DNA of 32,536 nucleotides from a beta proteobacterium AAP51 (GCA_001295905.1 LJHT01000022.1:1-32536); one strand, 5' to 3'. Positions 23,243-31,769 are shown, counted from the first letter of the stretch. Made by a program: numbers and translations. The notes: generated from the sequence alone by a model not told the origin.

Positions 23243-23799
23243 AATCACGCCTCTTCAACTTTTCCGGCCTCACTTCGCTGGTGCTGGCCTTCGCCGCGGC
23301 CGCCTTCCTGCTGGTGGGCTGCGCGTCGGGCCCCACGCCGGCCGACTACGCCGCCGAAAAGCCGGTGCTCGACCTCAAGACCTACTTCAACGGCCCCATG
23401 GTGGCGCACGGCATCTTCACCGACCGCTCCGGCAAGGTGGTGCGCCGCTTCACGGTGCAGATGACCGGCACCTGGAACGGCAACCAGGGCGTGCTCGACG
23501 AGCGCTTCACCTACAGCGACGGCAAGACCGAACGCCGCGTCTGGCGCCTCACCGACGAAGGCAACGGCCGCTGGAGCGGCCGCGCCGACGACGTGGTGGG
23601 CGTGGCCGAAGGCCGCAGTGCCGGCAACGCCTTGAACTGGCGCTACACGCTCAGCCTGCCGGTAGACGGCAAGGTGTACGAAGTGCAGTTCGACGACTGG
23701 ATGTACCTGATGGATGACAAAGTGATGCTGAACAAGGCGGTGATGAGCAAGTTCGGCATCTATCTGGGCGAAGTGACGCTATCGTTCTACAAACAATGA
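23239..23799 (+). CDS. DUF3833 lipoprotein
   Basis: 186 residues. A type II signal peptide ends in the lipobox LLVGC, giving lipidated Cys28. The mature part shows the DUF3833 pattern: PVLDLKTYFNGPMVAHGIF, RRFTVQMTGTW, DERFTYSDGKTERRVW and a C-terminal DDWMYLMDDKVMLNKAVMS (cores YFNGP, ERFTYSDG, DDWMYLMD). The alternating beta-strand character suggests a lipocalin-like barrel, though no ligand is known. It would sit in the periplasm at the inner or outer membrane and could carry lipid or support the modified membrane. The ATG overlaps the transporter stop by four bases. Confidence 0.88.
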   Translation: MKSRLFNFSGLTSLVLAFAAAAFLLVGCASGPTPADYAAEKPVLDLKTYFNGPMVAHGIFTDRSGKVVRRFTVQMTGTWNGNQGVLDERFTYSDGKTERRVWRLTDEGNGRWSGRADDVVGVAEGRSAGNALNWRYTLSLPVDGKVYEVQFDDWMYLMDDKVMLNKAVMSKFGIYLGEVTLSFYKQ

Positions 23800-23815
23800 C
23801 AACGAAAAGAGCGGC

Positions 23816-24625
23816 ATGGCCCTGAACCCCTGCATCGACAACTGGGCCGGCAAGACCGTCTGGCTGGTGGGCGCCTCCACCGGCATCGGCCGCGCCACGG
23901 CCACGGCGCTGCATGCCGCCGGTGCCCGCGTGGTGGTGTCAGCGCGCGGCCGCGAGGCGCTGGACCGCTTCGTCGCCGAACACCCGGGCAGCGAAGCCAT
24001 CGCGCTGGACGCCACCGACCGCGAGGCCATGCGCCAGGCCACGCAGGACATCGCCGCCCGCCACGGCCGCATCGACCTGGCCATGTACTGCGCCGGCACC
24101 TACAAGCCCATGCGCGCGCCGGCCTTCGAGCTGGACGTGGCGCTGCAGCACGTGCAGGTGAATTACGTGGGGGCGCTCTACATGCTGGACGCCGTGCTGC
24201 CGGTGATGCAGGCGCAGGCCAAGACTGCCAAGGCGGGCAACGGCGTGGGCCACGGCGGCGGACACATCAGCCTCGTCAGCAGCGTGGCGGGTTTCCGCGG
24301 CCTGCCGCAGAGCCTGGCCTACGGGCCCACCAAGGCCGCGCTCATCAACCTGGCGGAAACGCTGTACCTCGACCTGCAGCCGCTGGGCATCGGCGTGTCG
24401 GTCATCAACCCGGGTTTCGTGGAAACGCCGCTCACCTCGCAGAACCAGTTCAAGATGCCGGCGCTCATCACGCCGGAAGAGGCCGCACGCGAAATCATGC
24501 GCGGCTGGAAGAAGGGCGAGTTCGAGATCCACTTCCCCAAGCGCTTCACCTTCTGGATGCACGCGCTGCGCCACCTGGGCTACGGCAGCTACTTCGCCGC
24601 GGTGCGGCGCTCCACCGGCATGTGA
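23816..24625 (+). CDS. Short-chain dehydrogenase/reductase
   Basis: 269 residues. The NAD(P)-binding motif is LVGASTGIGRATA near residue 20. The structural motif is CAGTY (NAG-like), the catalytic Ser lies in LVSSVAG, and the catalytic Tyr/Lys pair is YGPTK. NPGFVETPLT follows as expected. An arginine after the beta-2 strand (SARGRE) favours NADP(H). A C-terminal extension with HFPKRFTFWMHALRHLGYG is rich in aromatics and may contact membrane or acyl substrate. It is an operon member, 16 bp after the DUF3833 gene. It probably reduces or oxidises a lipid intermediate; the substrate is unknown. Confidence 0.9.
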   Translation: MALNPCIDNWAGKTVWLVGASTGIGRATATALHAAGARVVVSARGREALDRFVAEHPGSEAIALDATDREAMRQATQDIAARHGRIDLAMYCAGTYKPMRAPAFELDVALQHVQVNYVGALYMLDAVLPVMQAQAKTAKAGNGVGHGGGHISLVSSVAGFRGLPQSLAYGPTKAALINLAETLYLDLQPLGIGVSVINPGFVETPLTSQNQFKMPALITPEEAAREIMRGWKKGEFEIHFPKRFTFWMHALRHLGYGSYFAAVRRSTGM

Positions 24626-25071
24626 GCATGAGCCCCCCGCGCCACGAGAACCCGCATGTGGCCGCCATCGTGCAGGCCTACGAGGCGCTTTCGCCGCAGG
24701 GGCTGGCGCAGCTGGGGCAGATCTACGCCGAAGACGCCCGCTTCAAGGACCCCTTCAACGAGGTGCAGGGCGTGCCGGCCATCACGGCCATCTTCGAGCA
24801 CATGTTCCGCACGCTGGACGGCCCGCGCTTCGTGGTGAAGGAAGCGGTGCTGCAGGGCACGCAGTGTTTCCTGACCTGGGACTTCATCTTCGCGCTGAAG
24901 GGCCGCAAGCTGCCACCGCTGGTGGTGCGAGGCGCCTCGCACCTGCGCCTGGCCGCCGATGGCCGCATCAGCGAACACCGCGACTACTGGGACGTGGCCG
25001 AAGAGCTGTACGAGAAGCTGCCCGTGCTGGGCGCGCTGATGCGCTACCTGAAGCGCCGCGTCAACAGCTAG
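24622..25071 (+). CDS. NTF2-like / SnoaL-type protein
   Basis: 149 residues from the GTG at 24622, which overlaps the SDR stop (GTGA) as other operon genes do; an ATG two codons later (24628) is equally possible. The sequence shows the NTF2-like cone fold pattern: an N-terminal helix (VAAIVQAYEALSPQGLAQL), IYAEDARFKDPFNEVQG, and strands ending GRISEHRDYWDVAEELY. This family includes isomerases, dehydratases and small-ligand carriers. As last gene of the operon it may process or hold the lipid product. A terminator overlaps its 3' end. Confidence 0.85.
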   Translation: MSMSPPRHENPHVAAIVQAYEALSPQGLAQLGQIYAEDARFKDPFNEVQGVPAITAIFEHMFRTLDGPRFVVKEAVLQGTQCFLTWDFIFALKGRKLPPLVVRGASHLRLAADGRISEHRDYWDVAEELYEKLPVLGALMRYLKRRVNS

Positions 25072-25080
25072 CGCTTTTTT
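25051..25080 (+). terminator. Rho-independent terminator of the lipid operon
   Basis: AAGCGC (25051-25056) pairs with GCGCTT (25071-25076), and six T residues occupy 25075-25080. The stem begins inside the last codons of the NTF2-like gene. This is the best intrinsic terminator in the window. Confidence 0.6.
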
Positions 25081-25088
25081 CTCCCATC

Positions 25089-25175
25089 AAGCTTCCCGAC
25101 ATGGAACCGGCTCTGCCGGGCCATCGTCGGACGGCCCCCTCGGGGGGCAGCGAGCGCCAGCGAGCTTGGGGGCAA
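25089..25175 (-). repeat. Dispersed GC-rich intergenic repeat, copy C
   Basis: Read on the minus strand it starts TTGCCCCCAAGCTCGCT, runs through GCCCCCCGAGGGGGCCGTCC and ends GGTTCCATGTCGGGAAGCTT, matching both ends of copy A (2575-2693) with a shorter middle. It lies between convergent genes, as copy A does. The CCCCCC-GA-GGGGG core is a strong hairpin. Confidence 0.7.
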
Positions 25176-25179
25176 TGGT

Positions 25180-25668
25180 TCAGCGTTGCCCTTCGGTGAC
25201 GGAGAAAGCCTGGAACAGGCCCGACTTGTCGACGAAGTAGGTCTCGGTGAACTTCACCGTGCCGCCCGGGTGCTTGGCCGGTGCGGGAAAAGGCGCGGCG
25301 CGCTTGATCATCGCGATGACCCAGGGCGCCACCTCGTCGGCCGCCGGCTTGCGCACGACGCTGACGTTCACCACCTCGCCGGCGGCACCGATCTCGGTCT
25401 CGACCATCATCACGCCGTACAGCAGCGGCGGCAGCTTGCCGCGGTACACGCGCATCGGGTAGCAGGCGTAGATGTGCCGGGCGGCGTCGACGCGGTACTC
25501 GCGTTCACCCTGGGTGGCCGACTCTTTCGGCTGCGTGCATTGCGGCGCCGGCACCATGCTGAACTGCGCATGCGCGGGCGTGGCCAGCCAGGCAAAGACG
25601 GCCAGCGCAGCCAGCGCCAGCCCTCGGCGTGCGGCCGTGGCCGCTGTCGTCTTCGATGTGTTGTGCAT
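25180..25668 (-). CDS. Exported TonB-C-terminal-like protein
   Basis: 162 residues. The signal peptide (GLALAALAVFAWLATPAHA, cleaved before QFSM, near residue 35) is followed by a short domain containing YACYPMRVYRGKLPPLL, VMMVETEIGAAGEVVNVSV and AMIKRAAPFPAPAK. This layout resembles the TonB C-terminal/energy-transducer fold, where a 'V.V...G.V.NV.V' strand pair precedes a helix ending in FPAP. It lacks the membrane anchor and Pro-rich spacer of true TonB, so it is a free periplasmic relative of unknown function. It converges on the lipid operon and ends just inside repeat copy C. Confidence 0.65.
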   Translation of the reverse strand: MHNTSKTTAATAARRGLALAALAVFAWLATPAHAQFSMVPAPQCTQPKESATQGEREYRVDAARHIYACYPMRVYRGKLPPLLYGVMMVETEIGAAGEVVNVSVVRKPAADEVAPWVIAMIKRAAPFPAPAKHPGGTVKFTETYFVDKSGLFQAFSVTEGQR

Positions 25669-25744
25669 GTGCTCTGCTGCCTCGAGGACGGGCGCCGGGT
25701 GCTTCCCGCGCCACGCGGCGAGGTTACACGATGCCCAGCCGCCC

Positions 25745-25760
25745 GCCGCCGGCCGGCGGC
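25745..25760. repeat. Perfect 16-bp palindrome GCCGCCGGCCGGCGGC
   Basis: An exact self-complementary 16-mer lies in the 131-bp gap between corA and the TonB-like gene, both on the minus strand. It could end the corA message or be chance in GC-rich DNA. Confidence 0.35.
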
Positions 25761-25799
25761 GCCGAGTTGTGTGCAGGCTTCACGCCCTCATTCACGGCT

Positions 25800-26786
25800 T
25801 CAGCGCAGCCAGCCCTTGCGCTTGAAATACAGAAAGGGCGCCGCCACCGAGGCCACCATCAGCGCCACCGCGAAGGCGTAACCATATTGCCATTTCAGTG
25901 CCGGCATGTTCTCGAAGTTCATGCCGTAGACGCTGGCAATCAAGGTGGGCGGCAGCAGCGCCACGCTGGCCACCGAGAAGATCTTGATGATCTTGTTCTG
26001 GTTGATGTTGATGAAGCCCACCGTGGCGTCCATCAGGAAGTTGATCTTGTCGAAGAGGAAGGCGGTGTGGCTGTCCAGGCTGTCGATGTCGCGCAGGATC
26101 TGGCGCGCCTCCTCGAACTGCTCGGCGTTCAGCATGCGGCTGCGCATCATGAAGCTCAAGGCGCGGCGTGTGTCCATCACGTTGCGGCGGATACGGCCGT
26201 TCAGGTCTTCCTCGCGCGCGATGGCCGTCAGCGCGGCGCCGGCCACCTGGTCGTTGACATCCTGAGTCAGCACGCTGGCGCTCACCTTCTCCAGGCCGTC
26301 GTAGATGCCTTCAAGGCGGTCGGCGCTGTACTCGGCGTCGGCGTCGTAGAGCTTTAACAGCACGTCCTTGGCGTCTTCGATCAGCGCCGGGATGCGACGC
26401 GCGCGCAGGCGCAGCAGGCGGAAGACGGGCAGGTCTTCGGCGTGGATGGAAAAGAGGATGTTCTTGCTGAGGATGAAGGCCACGCGCACGTTGCGCGCGG
26501 GCTGGGCATCAACACCTTTGGCGGGGTCGTCGGCATCGACCAGGAAGTCGGACCGGATGTGCAGCTCGCCGTTGTCTTCTTCGTAGAAGCGGGCTGATTC
26601 TTCGAGGTCGTCGTCGATCACACCAGCCGGGATGCTGAGGCCGTAGCGCTGCAGCACCCAGGCCTTCTCTTCTTCGGTGGGGCTTTCCAGGTCCACCCAA
26701 ACCGGCTGCAGCAGCGCCAGCACGTCGAGCTGGTCGATCTCGGCCTGCACGAGGCGGCCCTGCAAGAGCGTGAAGACGTTGAGCAT
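25800..26786 (-). CDS. corA: CorA-family magnesium/divalent-cation channel
   Basis: 328 residues. A large acidic cytosolic N-terminal domain precedes a long helical stalk (~150-260) and two C-terminal membrane helices. The first ends in the selectivity motif YGMNFENMP and the second closes with FLYFKRKGWLR. The GMN signature is the defining element of CorA. The basic KRK after TM2 matches the ring seen in known structures. It is a homopentameric Mg2+ channel in the inner membrane. ATG at 26786; it diverges from the next gene across a 141-bp gap that holds no clear promoter. Confidence 0.95.
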   Translation of the reverse strand: MLNVFTLLQGRLVQAEIDQLDVLALLQPVWVDLESPTEEEKAWVLQRYGLSIPAGVIDDDLEESARFYEEDNGELHIRSDFLVDADDPAKGVDAQPARNVRVAFILSKNILFSIHAEDLPVFRLLRLRARRIPALIEDAKDVLLKLYDADAEYSADRLEGIYDGLEKVSASVLTQDVNDQVAGAALTAIAREEDLNGRIRRNVMDTRRALSFMMRSRMLNAEQFEEARQILRDIDSLDSHTAFLFDKINFLMDATVGFININQNKIIKIFSVASVALLPPTLIASVYGMNFENMPALKWQYGYAFAVALMVASVAAPFLYFKRKGWLR

Positions 26787-26927
26787 GGTGCGGCGTTGCT
26801 ACAAAAACAGGGCCGCGCGAGGCGGGGGGCCGGTGACGGACAGGGCCGCCGCAGCTTCAACGCAAAATTATGCCCCTGGGTGCACACGCCAACCGTGCGC
26901 TTGCAGGCCCGGTGGCAGACTCGGCGC

Positions 26928-28187
26928 ATGAAGAAGTGGAAGTTGCTGGCCGTGGCACTGCCGGTGCTGGGCCTGCTGGCCGTGCTCAGCGTGCTGGCCA
27001 CGGCGCTGCAGCGTGAACCGGCGGTGGTGCTGCAGGCCGAACCCGGCGTGGAAGACGTGGCCCGCGCCCTGGCGCTGGTGCGTTCCCACGACCCCCGGCG
27101 CAGCCGGCCTGGCCGTGTGAATGCGGTGCGCCTGAGCGAACGCGACCTGGAAGTGCTGCTGAACCATGCCGCGCTGCGCCGTGCCGCTGCGGCCAGCCGC
27201 GTGGAGCTGCAGCGGGGCCGGGCCCTGCTGCACACCAGCCTGCACCTGCCGCCCAACCCCATCGGCCGCTGGCTGAACGTGCAGGCCGAGGTGCTGGAAA
27301 CGGGCGGCCTTCCGGTGCTGGGCGCGCTGCGGGTGGGCCGGCTGCCGCTGCCGGCCTGGGTGGGCGAATGGGCGCTGCAGCAGGCGGTGCAGCGCGCAGG
27401 CCTGCTGGCGCAGTTCGAAGCCGCCGGCGACGTGGTGCGCCGCGTCAGCTTCAGCCCGCAGCAACTGGCCGTGGTGTACGCCTGGCGCGACGACAGCGCC
27501 GACCGCATGCTCGGCAGCCTGGTGCCGGCCGAACAGCAGCAGCGCCTGCGCGTCTACAACGACCAGCTGGCGCGGCTGACGCAGGCCCTGCCGGCGGACC
27601 GGTGGCAAACGCCGCTGGGGCCGCTGGTGGGGCCGCTGTTTGACCTGGCCCGCCAGCGCAGCGCCGCGGCGGGTGCCGACGCCGCCGCCGAGAACCGCGC
27701 GCTCATCGTCGTGCTGACGCTCTTCGTCAACGGCCGCGGCGTCGAGGCCGTGCTGCCGGCGGCCCGCCACTGGCCGCGCGTGCGCCCGCTGCAGGTGACG
27801 CTGGACGAACGTGCCGACTTCCCGCGCCACCTGCTGGTGTCGGCAGCGCTGGCGGCCGAGGGCACGAGCCCGCTTTCGCGCGCCATCGGCGTCTACAAGG
27901 AAGTGGCCGACAGCCGCGGCGGCAGCGGCTTCAGCTTCAACGACATGGCGGCCAACCGCGCCGGCACCCGCCTGGGCGAGCTGGCGGTGAGCGAGCCGCA
28001 GCGCCTGCAGGCGGCGCTGGCCGGGGTGAACACCGACGGGCAGCTGATGCCGCCCTGGCAAGACCTGCCCGAGTTCATGAACGAGGCCGAGTTCACGCAG
28101 CGTTTCGGGGGCGTGGGTGCGCCGGCCTACGAAGCCATGCTGGCCGAGATCGACCGCCGCGTGGCGGCGCTGAACTACCTACGCTGA
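26928..28187 (+). CDS. Membrane-anchored protein of unknown function
   Basis: 419 residues. I do not recognise a named family. One N-terminal hydrophobic helix (residues ~5-27, LLAVALPVLGLLAVLSVLA) would anchor it to the inner membrane with the rest in the periplasm. The N-terminal third has RLSERDLEVLLNHAALRR and RALLHTSLHLPPNPIGRWL, which looks like a beta-rich domain. The C-terminal third is helical, with RAIGVYKEVADSRGGSGFSF and NRAGTRLGELAV. I start at the ATG directly before the basic and hydrophobic leader. Its stop overlaps the convergent rlmL stop by nine bases, so no terminator separates them. Confidence 0.75.
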   Translation: MKKWKLLAVALPVLGLLAVLSVLATALQREPAVVLQAEPGVEDVARALALVRSHDPRRSRPGRVNAVRLSERDLEVLLNHAALRRAAAASRVELQRGRALLHTSLHLPPNPIGRWLNVQAEVLETGGLPVLGALRVGRLPLPAWVGEWALQQAVQRAGLLAQFEAAGDVVRRVSFSPQQLAVVYAWRDDSADRMLGSLVPAEQQQRLRVYNDQLARLTQALPADRWQTPLGPLVGPLFDLARQRSAAAGADAAAENRALIVVLTLFVNGRGVEAVLPAARHWPRVRPLQVTLDERADFPRHLLVSAALAAEGTSPLSRAIGVYKEVADSRGGSGFSFNDMAANRAGTRLGELAVSEPQRLQAALAGVNTDGQLMPPWQDLPEFMNEAEFTQRFGGVGAPAYEAMLAEIDRRVAALNYLR

Positions 28188-29414
28188 AGGGCCCGCCGGC
28201 GCCGCCGGAGCCACGGCGTCGGCCGGCTTGTTCGAACCCGCCACGAGGTCGAAGCGGAACAGCCGGCACTCGATGGGGCCGTTCCACATCGGCACGCGCC
28301 GGCTTTCCTTCAGCCGCATCAGCCCGGGCAGCTTCATGTCGGGGCTGAGCAGCCAGGCCGTCCAGCCCGGGTAGTGGCGCTTCCAGTTCGTGGCCAGCGC
28401 GCCGAAAAACTCGGCCGAGCTGCCGCCGCCTTCGAAACCTTCGCGCGCCGTGGTGGAGCCCTGCCCCTTGGGCGCGATGCGCTCGCCATAGGGCGGGTTC
28501 ATCAGGATCAGGCCGCGCTGCGCGGGCGGAGGGCGCTGCAGGGCGTCGGCGGTCTTGAAGTCGATGGCCTGCGCGACCCCGGCGCGCTCGGCATTGCGCG
28601 TGGCGAAATCGGTCATGCGGAAGCTGACGTCGCCCGCGAACACCGGCACGGCGGGCGCGTGCACACGCTGACGCGCGGCCTGCTGCATCTCGCGCCAGGC
28701 GGCCATATGGTCGCGGAAGGGCAAGAGGCGCTCGAACGCGAAGCGCCGCAGGCCGCCGGGCGCGATGCCGCAGGCCATCTGCGCGGCTTCGATGGCGATG
28801 GTGCCGGCACCGCAGCAGGGGTCGAAGAGCGGGCCGTCCTCGGCGCGGCCGGCCCAGCCGGCGGCGGCCAGCATCGCAGCAGCCAGCGTCTCCTTCAGCG
28901 GCGCTTCGCCGGTGTCCTCGCGCCAGCCGCGCTTGAAGAGGGCCTCGCCCGAGGTGTCGACATACAGCGTGGCGTGCTCGGGGCCCACGAACAGCGCGAT
29001 GGGCAGGTCGGGGCGGCGGGTGTCGACACTGGGGCGCTCGCCGGTCTGCTCGCGCAGCGTGTCGCACACGGCGTCCTTGATGCGCAGCGCGGCGAAGTTC
29101 AGGCTCTTCAGCGGTGAACGCTGTGCGCTCACATCCACCCGCAGCGTCTGTGCCGGCGAAATCCACTCACCCCAGGGCACGCGCCGCGCCAGATCGTAGA
29201 GGTCGTGTTCGTCGCGGTAGTAGCCCTCGGCCAGCGGCCACAGCACGCGCGTGGCCAGGCGGCTTTCCAGGTTCAGCTGCATCGCCGTGCGCGCATCGCC
29301 TTCCACCCACACGCCGCCGCGCGTGGCTTCGGCGGCAACGCCCGTGAGGCGCTGCACTTCTTCGGCCAGCAGCGCTTCCACGCCGCCGGCGCAGGGCAGG
29401 AACAGCGAGGGCAT
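28179..29414 (-). CDS. rlmL: THUMP-domain 23S rRNA guanine-N2 methyltransferase (RlmL N-half type)
   Basis: 411 residues. A ferredoxin-like/THUMP region (~40-155, with VDVSAQRSPLKSLNFAALRIKDAVCD) precedes a UPF0020-type methyltransferase domain. SAM motif I is LFDPCCGAGTIAIEAA near residue 190, and the catalytic loop is NPPYGERI near residue 305, the NPPY signature for exocyclic-amine methylation of guanine. It matches the m2G2445 half of E. coli RlmKL and lacks the C-terminal RlmK half. The last ~25 residues are Ala/Pro-rich. Its ATG shares one base with the rpoN stop (TGATG), so it is translationally coupled to rpoN. Confidence 0.88.
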   Translation of the reverse strand: MPSLFLPCAGGVEALLAEEVQRLTGVAAEATRGGVWVEGDARTAMQLNLESRLATRVLWPLAEGYYRDEHDLYDLARRVPWGEWISPAQTLRVDVSAQRSPLKSLNFAALRIKDAVCDTLREQTGERPSVDTRRPDLPIALFVGPEHATLYVDTSGEALFKRGWREDTGEAPLKETLAAAMLAAAGWAGRAEDGPLFDPCCGAGTIAIEAAQMACGIAPGGLRRFAFERLLPFRDHMAAWREMQQAARQRVHAPAVPVFAGDVSFRMTDFATRNAERAGVAQAIDFKTADALQRPPPAQRGLILMNPPYGERIAPKGQGSTTAREGFEGGGSSAEFFGALATNWKRHYPGWTAWLLSPDMKLPGLMRLKESRRVPMWNGPIECRLFRFDLVAGSNKPADAVAPAAPAGPSA

Positions 29415-30958
29415 CAGATGGCTTTCCGCAGGCTTGCGGGCGCGATCTTCAGCGACTCGCGGTACTTCGCCACCGTGCGCCGCGCCACCTGGATGCCCTG
29501 CTCTTCCAGCATCTCGCTGAGCTGGCTGTCCGACAGCGGCTTGGCCGCGTCTTCGGCGCTGACGAACTGCTGGATGAGCGCACGCACCGCCGTGCTGCTG
29601 GCGTTGCCGCCGGCATCGGTGTTCAGGCTGCTGCCGAAGAAGTACTTCAGCTCGAAGGTGCCTTGGGGCGTGGCCATGTACTTGGCCGTGGTCACGCGCG
29701 AGATGGTGCTTTCGTGCAGGCCCAGTTCGTCGGCGATCTCGCGCAGCACCAGCGGCTTCATCGCGATGGCGCCGTGCGTGAAGAAGGCCTTCTGCCGCTC
29801 GACGATGGCCTTGCTGACGCGCAGGATGGTGTCGAAGCGCTGCTGGATGTTCTTCACGAACCAGCGTGCCTCCTGCAGCCGCGAGCTCAGGCCCGGGTTG
29901 GCGTTGGCACCGCGCTGGCCGCGTGCGGCCTGGGCGTACAGGTCGTTGATGCGCAGCTTGGGCATGACGTCGGGGTTCAGCACCACGGTGACACCACGGC
30001 CGGTCTTGCGCACGATGACATCGGGCACCACCACCGTGGCTTCGTCGCGCGCGAAGGGGCGGCCAGGCTTGGGCTCGCACTGGCGGATGAGCGCCTGTGC
30101 CTCGCGCACCAGGGCTTCGTCGCAGCCGGTCAGCGCGGTCAGGCGCTTCATGTCGCGGCGCGCCAGCAACTCCAGGTACTGCTCGCAGATGCGCAAGGCC
30201 AGCTGGCGCGCGGCGCAACGCGGCGTCTGCTTGATCTGCAGCGCCAGGCACTCGCCCAGGTTGCGCGCGCCCACGCCCGTGGGTTCCAGGCTCTGCAGCC
30301 AGCGCAGCGCGCAGCGCAGGCGGTCTTCGATGTCGGCGCGGCCTTCGGCGTCCTGCACGTCCAGCATCTCGGCCAGGCGCTCGGCAATCTCGTCCAGCGG
30401 GTCGGCCAGGTAGCCGTCGCCGTCCAGGCTTTCGATCAGCACCATCAGCGCCGCGTGGTCGGCCTCGGACAGCCGCATGCCCATCACCTGCTGGCGCAGG
30501 TGGTCTTCGAGCGAACCGCTGCCGCTGCTGCGTTCCTGCGCTTCGCCTTCTTCGCCATCGCTGCCGGCACCGGTGCCGGCCGAGGGCGTTTCGCGGATGC
30601 CGTCGAAATCGTCGCCTTCGGTGCCGTTTTCCCAGTCTTCGCGTTCGGTGGTGCCGAACTCGTCGCCGCGGATCTCGGTCACGGCTTCGCCGGCACTGTC
30701 GTTGGTGATCTCGGCGCCGCCGCCTTCGGCATCGGCGACGCGGTCGGCCACGCGGTCGACGGCCTGGCGCTCCAGCGGCGTTTCGAAGGGGTTGGCCGGC
30801 TGCTCGTCGTCGGCTTCCAGGAAGGGGTTCTGCTCCAGCATCTGCCCCACTTCCTGGTGCAGCTCGAGCGTGCTCAGCTGCAGCAGGCGGATGGACTGCT
30901 GCAGCTGCGGCGTGAGCGCCAGGTGCTGGGAAAGGCGAACCTGAAGTGACGGCTTCAT
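29414..30958 (-). CDS. rpoN: RNA polymerase sigma-54 factor
   Basis: 514 residues. Region I is Gln/Leu-rich (VRLSQHLALTPQLQQSIRLLQ), the part contacted by enhancer-binding ATPases. Region II is long and acidic (~50-135, with EDWENGTEGDDFDGI). The core-binding domain follows, then the helix-turn-helix with LHESTISRVTTAKYM, and near the C-terminus the RpoN box ARRTVAKYRE that reads the -24 element. All parts are intact. It begins seven bases after the lptB stop. The first ATG giving the conserved N-terminus is 30958. Confidence 0.97.
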   Translation of the reverse strand: MKPSLQVRLSQHLALTPQLQQSIRLLQLSTLELHQEVGQMLEQNPFLEADDEQPANPFETPLERQAVDRVADRVADAEGGGAEITNDSAGEAVTEIRGDEFGTTEREDWENGTEGDDFDGIRETPSAGTGAGSDGEEGEAQERSSGSGSLEDHLRQQVMGMRLSEADHAALMVLIESLDGDGYLADPLDEIAERLAEMLDVQDAEGRADIEDRLRCALRWLQSLEPTGVGARNLGECLALQIKQTPRCAARQLALRICEQYLELLARRDMKRLTALTGCDEALVREAQALIRQCEPKPGRPFARDEATVVVPDVIVRKTGRGVTVVLNPDVMPKLRINDLYAQAARGQRGANANPGLSSRLQEARWFVKNIQQRFDTILRVSKAIVERQKAFFTHGAIAMKPLVLREIADELGLHESTISRVTTAKYMATPQGTFELKYFFGSSLNTDAGGNASSTAVRALIQQFVSAEDAAKPLSDSQLSEMLEEQGIQVARRTVAKYRESLKIAPASLRKAI

Positions 30959-30965
30959 CGCAACA

Positions 30966-31769
30966 TCACATCCGGAAATTTTCACCCAGGTAGACCTTGC
31001 GCACCTCGGCGTTGCTGACGATGTTCTCCGGCGTGCCTTCGGCCAGCACCCGACCGTCGCTGATGATGTAGGCGTGGTCGCAGATGCCCAGGGTTTCGCG
31101 CACGTTGTGGTCGGTGATGAGCACGCCGATGCTGCGCGAACGCAGGAACTGGATGATCTTCTGGATCTCGATGACGGCGATGGGGTCCACGCCCGCGAAA
31201 GGCTCGTCCAGCAGGATGAAGCGCGGCTGCGTGGCCAGCGCACGCGCAATTTCGACACGCCGGCGTTCGCCGCCCGAGAGCGCCGGCGCCGGTGAATCAC
31301 GCAGCTTCTCGATGCTCAGGTCGTGCAGCAGCTTGTTCAGCAGCTCGTCGATGACGGCCGTCTTCAGCGGCTTGCCGTCGGCGCCGCGCTGCAGTTCCAG
31401 CACGGCGCGGATGTTTTCCTCCACCGTCAGCTTGCGGAAGATGGAAGCTTCCTGCGGCAGGTAGCTCAGGCCCAGGCGCGAGCGGTGATGGATGGGCAGG
31501 CCCTGGATGGCTTGGCCGTCGATGGAGATTTCGCCCCGGTCGGCGCGCACCAGGCCCACCACCATGTAGAAGGTGGTGGTCTTGCCGGCGCCGTTGGGGC
31601 CCAGCAGGCCCACCACTTCACCGGCGCCCACGGCCAGGTGCACGTCCTTCACCACCATGCGCGCGCCATAGCTCTTCTGCAGGCCGCGGGCCTCCAGGCG
31701 GCTGCCGGCGGGGGCGCTGCCCGGCTGCGCCGCAGACCCGGGGGCGGCGGGCGACAGGGGGGCCAGCAT
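30966..31769 (-). CDS. lptB: LPS export ABC transporter ATPase
   Basis: 267 residues. Walker A is GPNGAGKTT, the Q-loop lies in YLPQEAS, the ABC signature is [15 protein letters not shown], Walker B is FILLDEPF, and the H-loop is ITDHNVRE. LptB powers extraction of lipopolysaccharide from the inner membrane with LptFG and LptC. The first ~25 residues (Ala/Pro/Ser-rich) extend beyond the usual ~240-residue protein, so a later start is conceivable. However, the ATG at 31769 overlaps the lptA stop by one base (TGATG), which supports it. Confidence 0.96.
   Translation of the reverse strand: MLAPLSPAAPGSAAQPGSAPAGSRLEARGLQKSYGARMVVKDVHLAVGAGEVVGLLGPNGAGKTTTFYMVVGLVRADRGEISIDGQAIQGLPIHHRSRLGLSYLPQEASIFRKLTVEENIRAVLELQRGADGKPLKTAVIDELLNKLLHDLSIEKLRDSPAPALSGGERRRVEIARALATQPRFILLDEPFAGVDPIAVIEIQKIIQFLRSRSIGVLITDHNVRETLGICDHAYIISDGRVLAEGTPENIVSNAEVRKVYLGENFRM

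Noticed and set aside
26796..26927. N-terminal extension of the anchored unknown protein
   Set aside because: The extra 44 residues are Arg-rich and would bury the membrane anchor; the ATG at 26928 directly precedes a normal leader.
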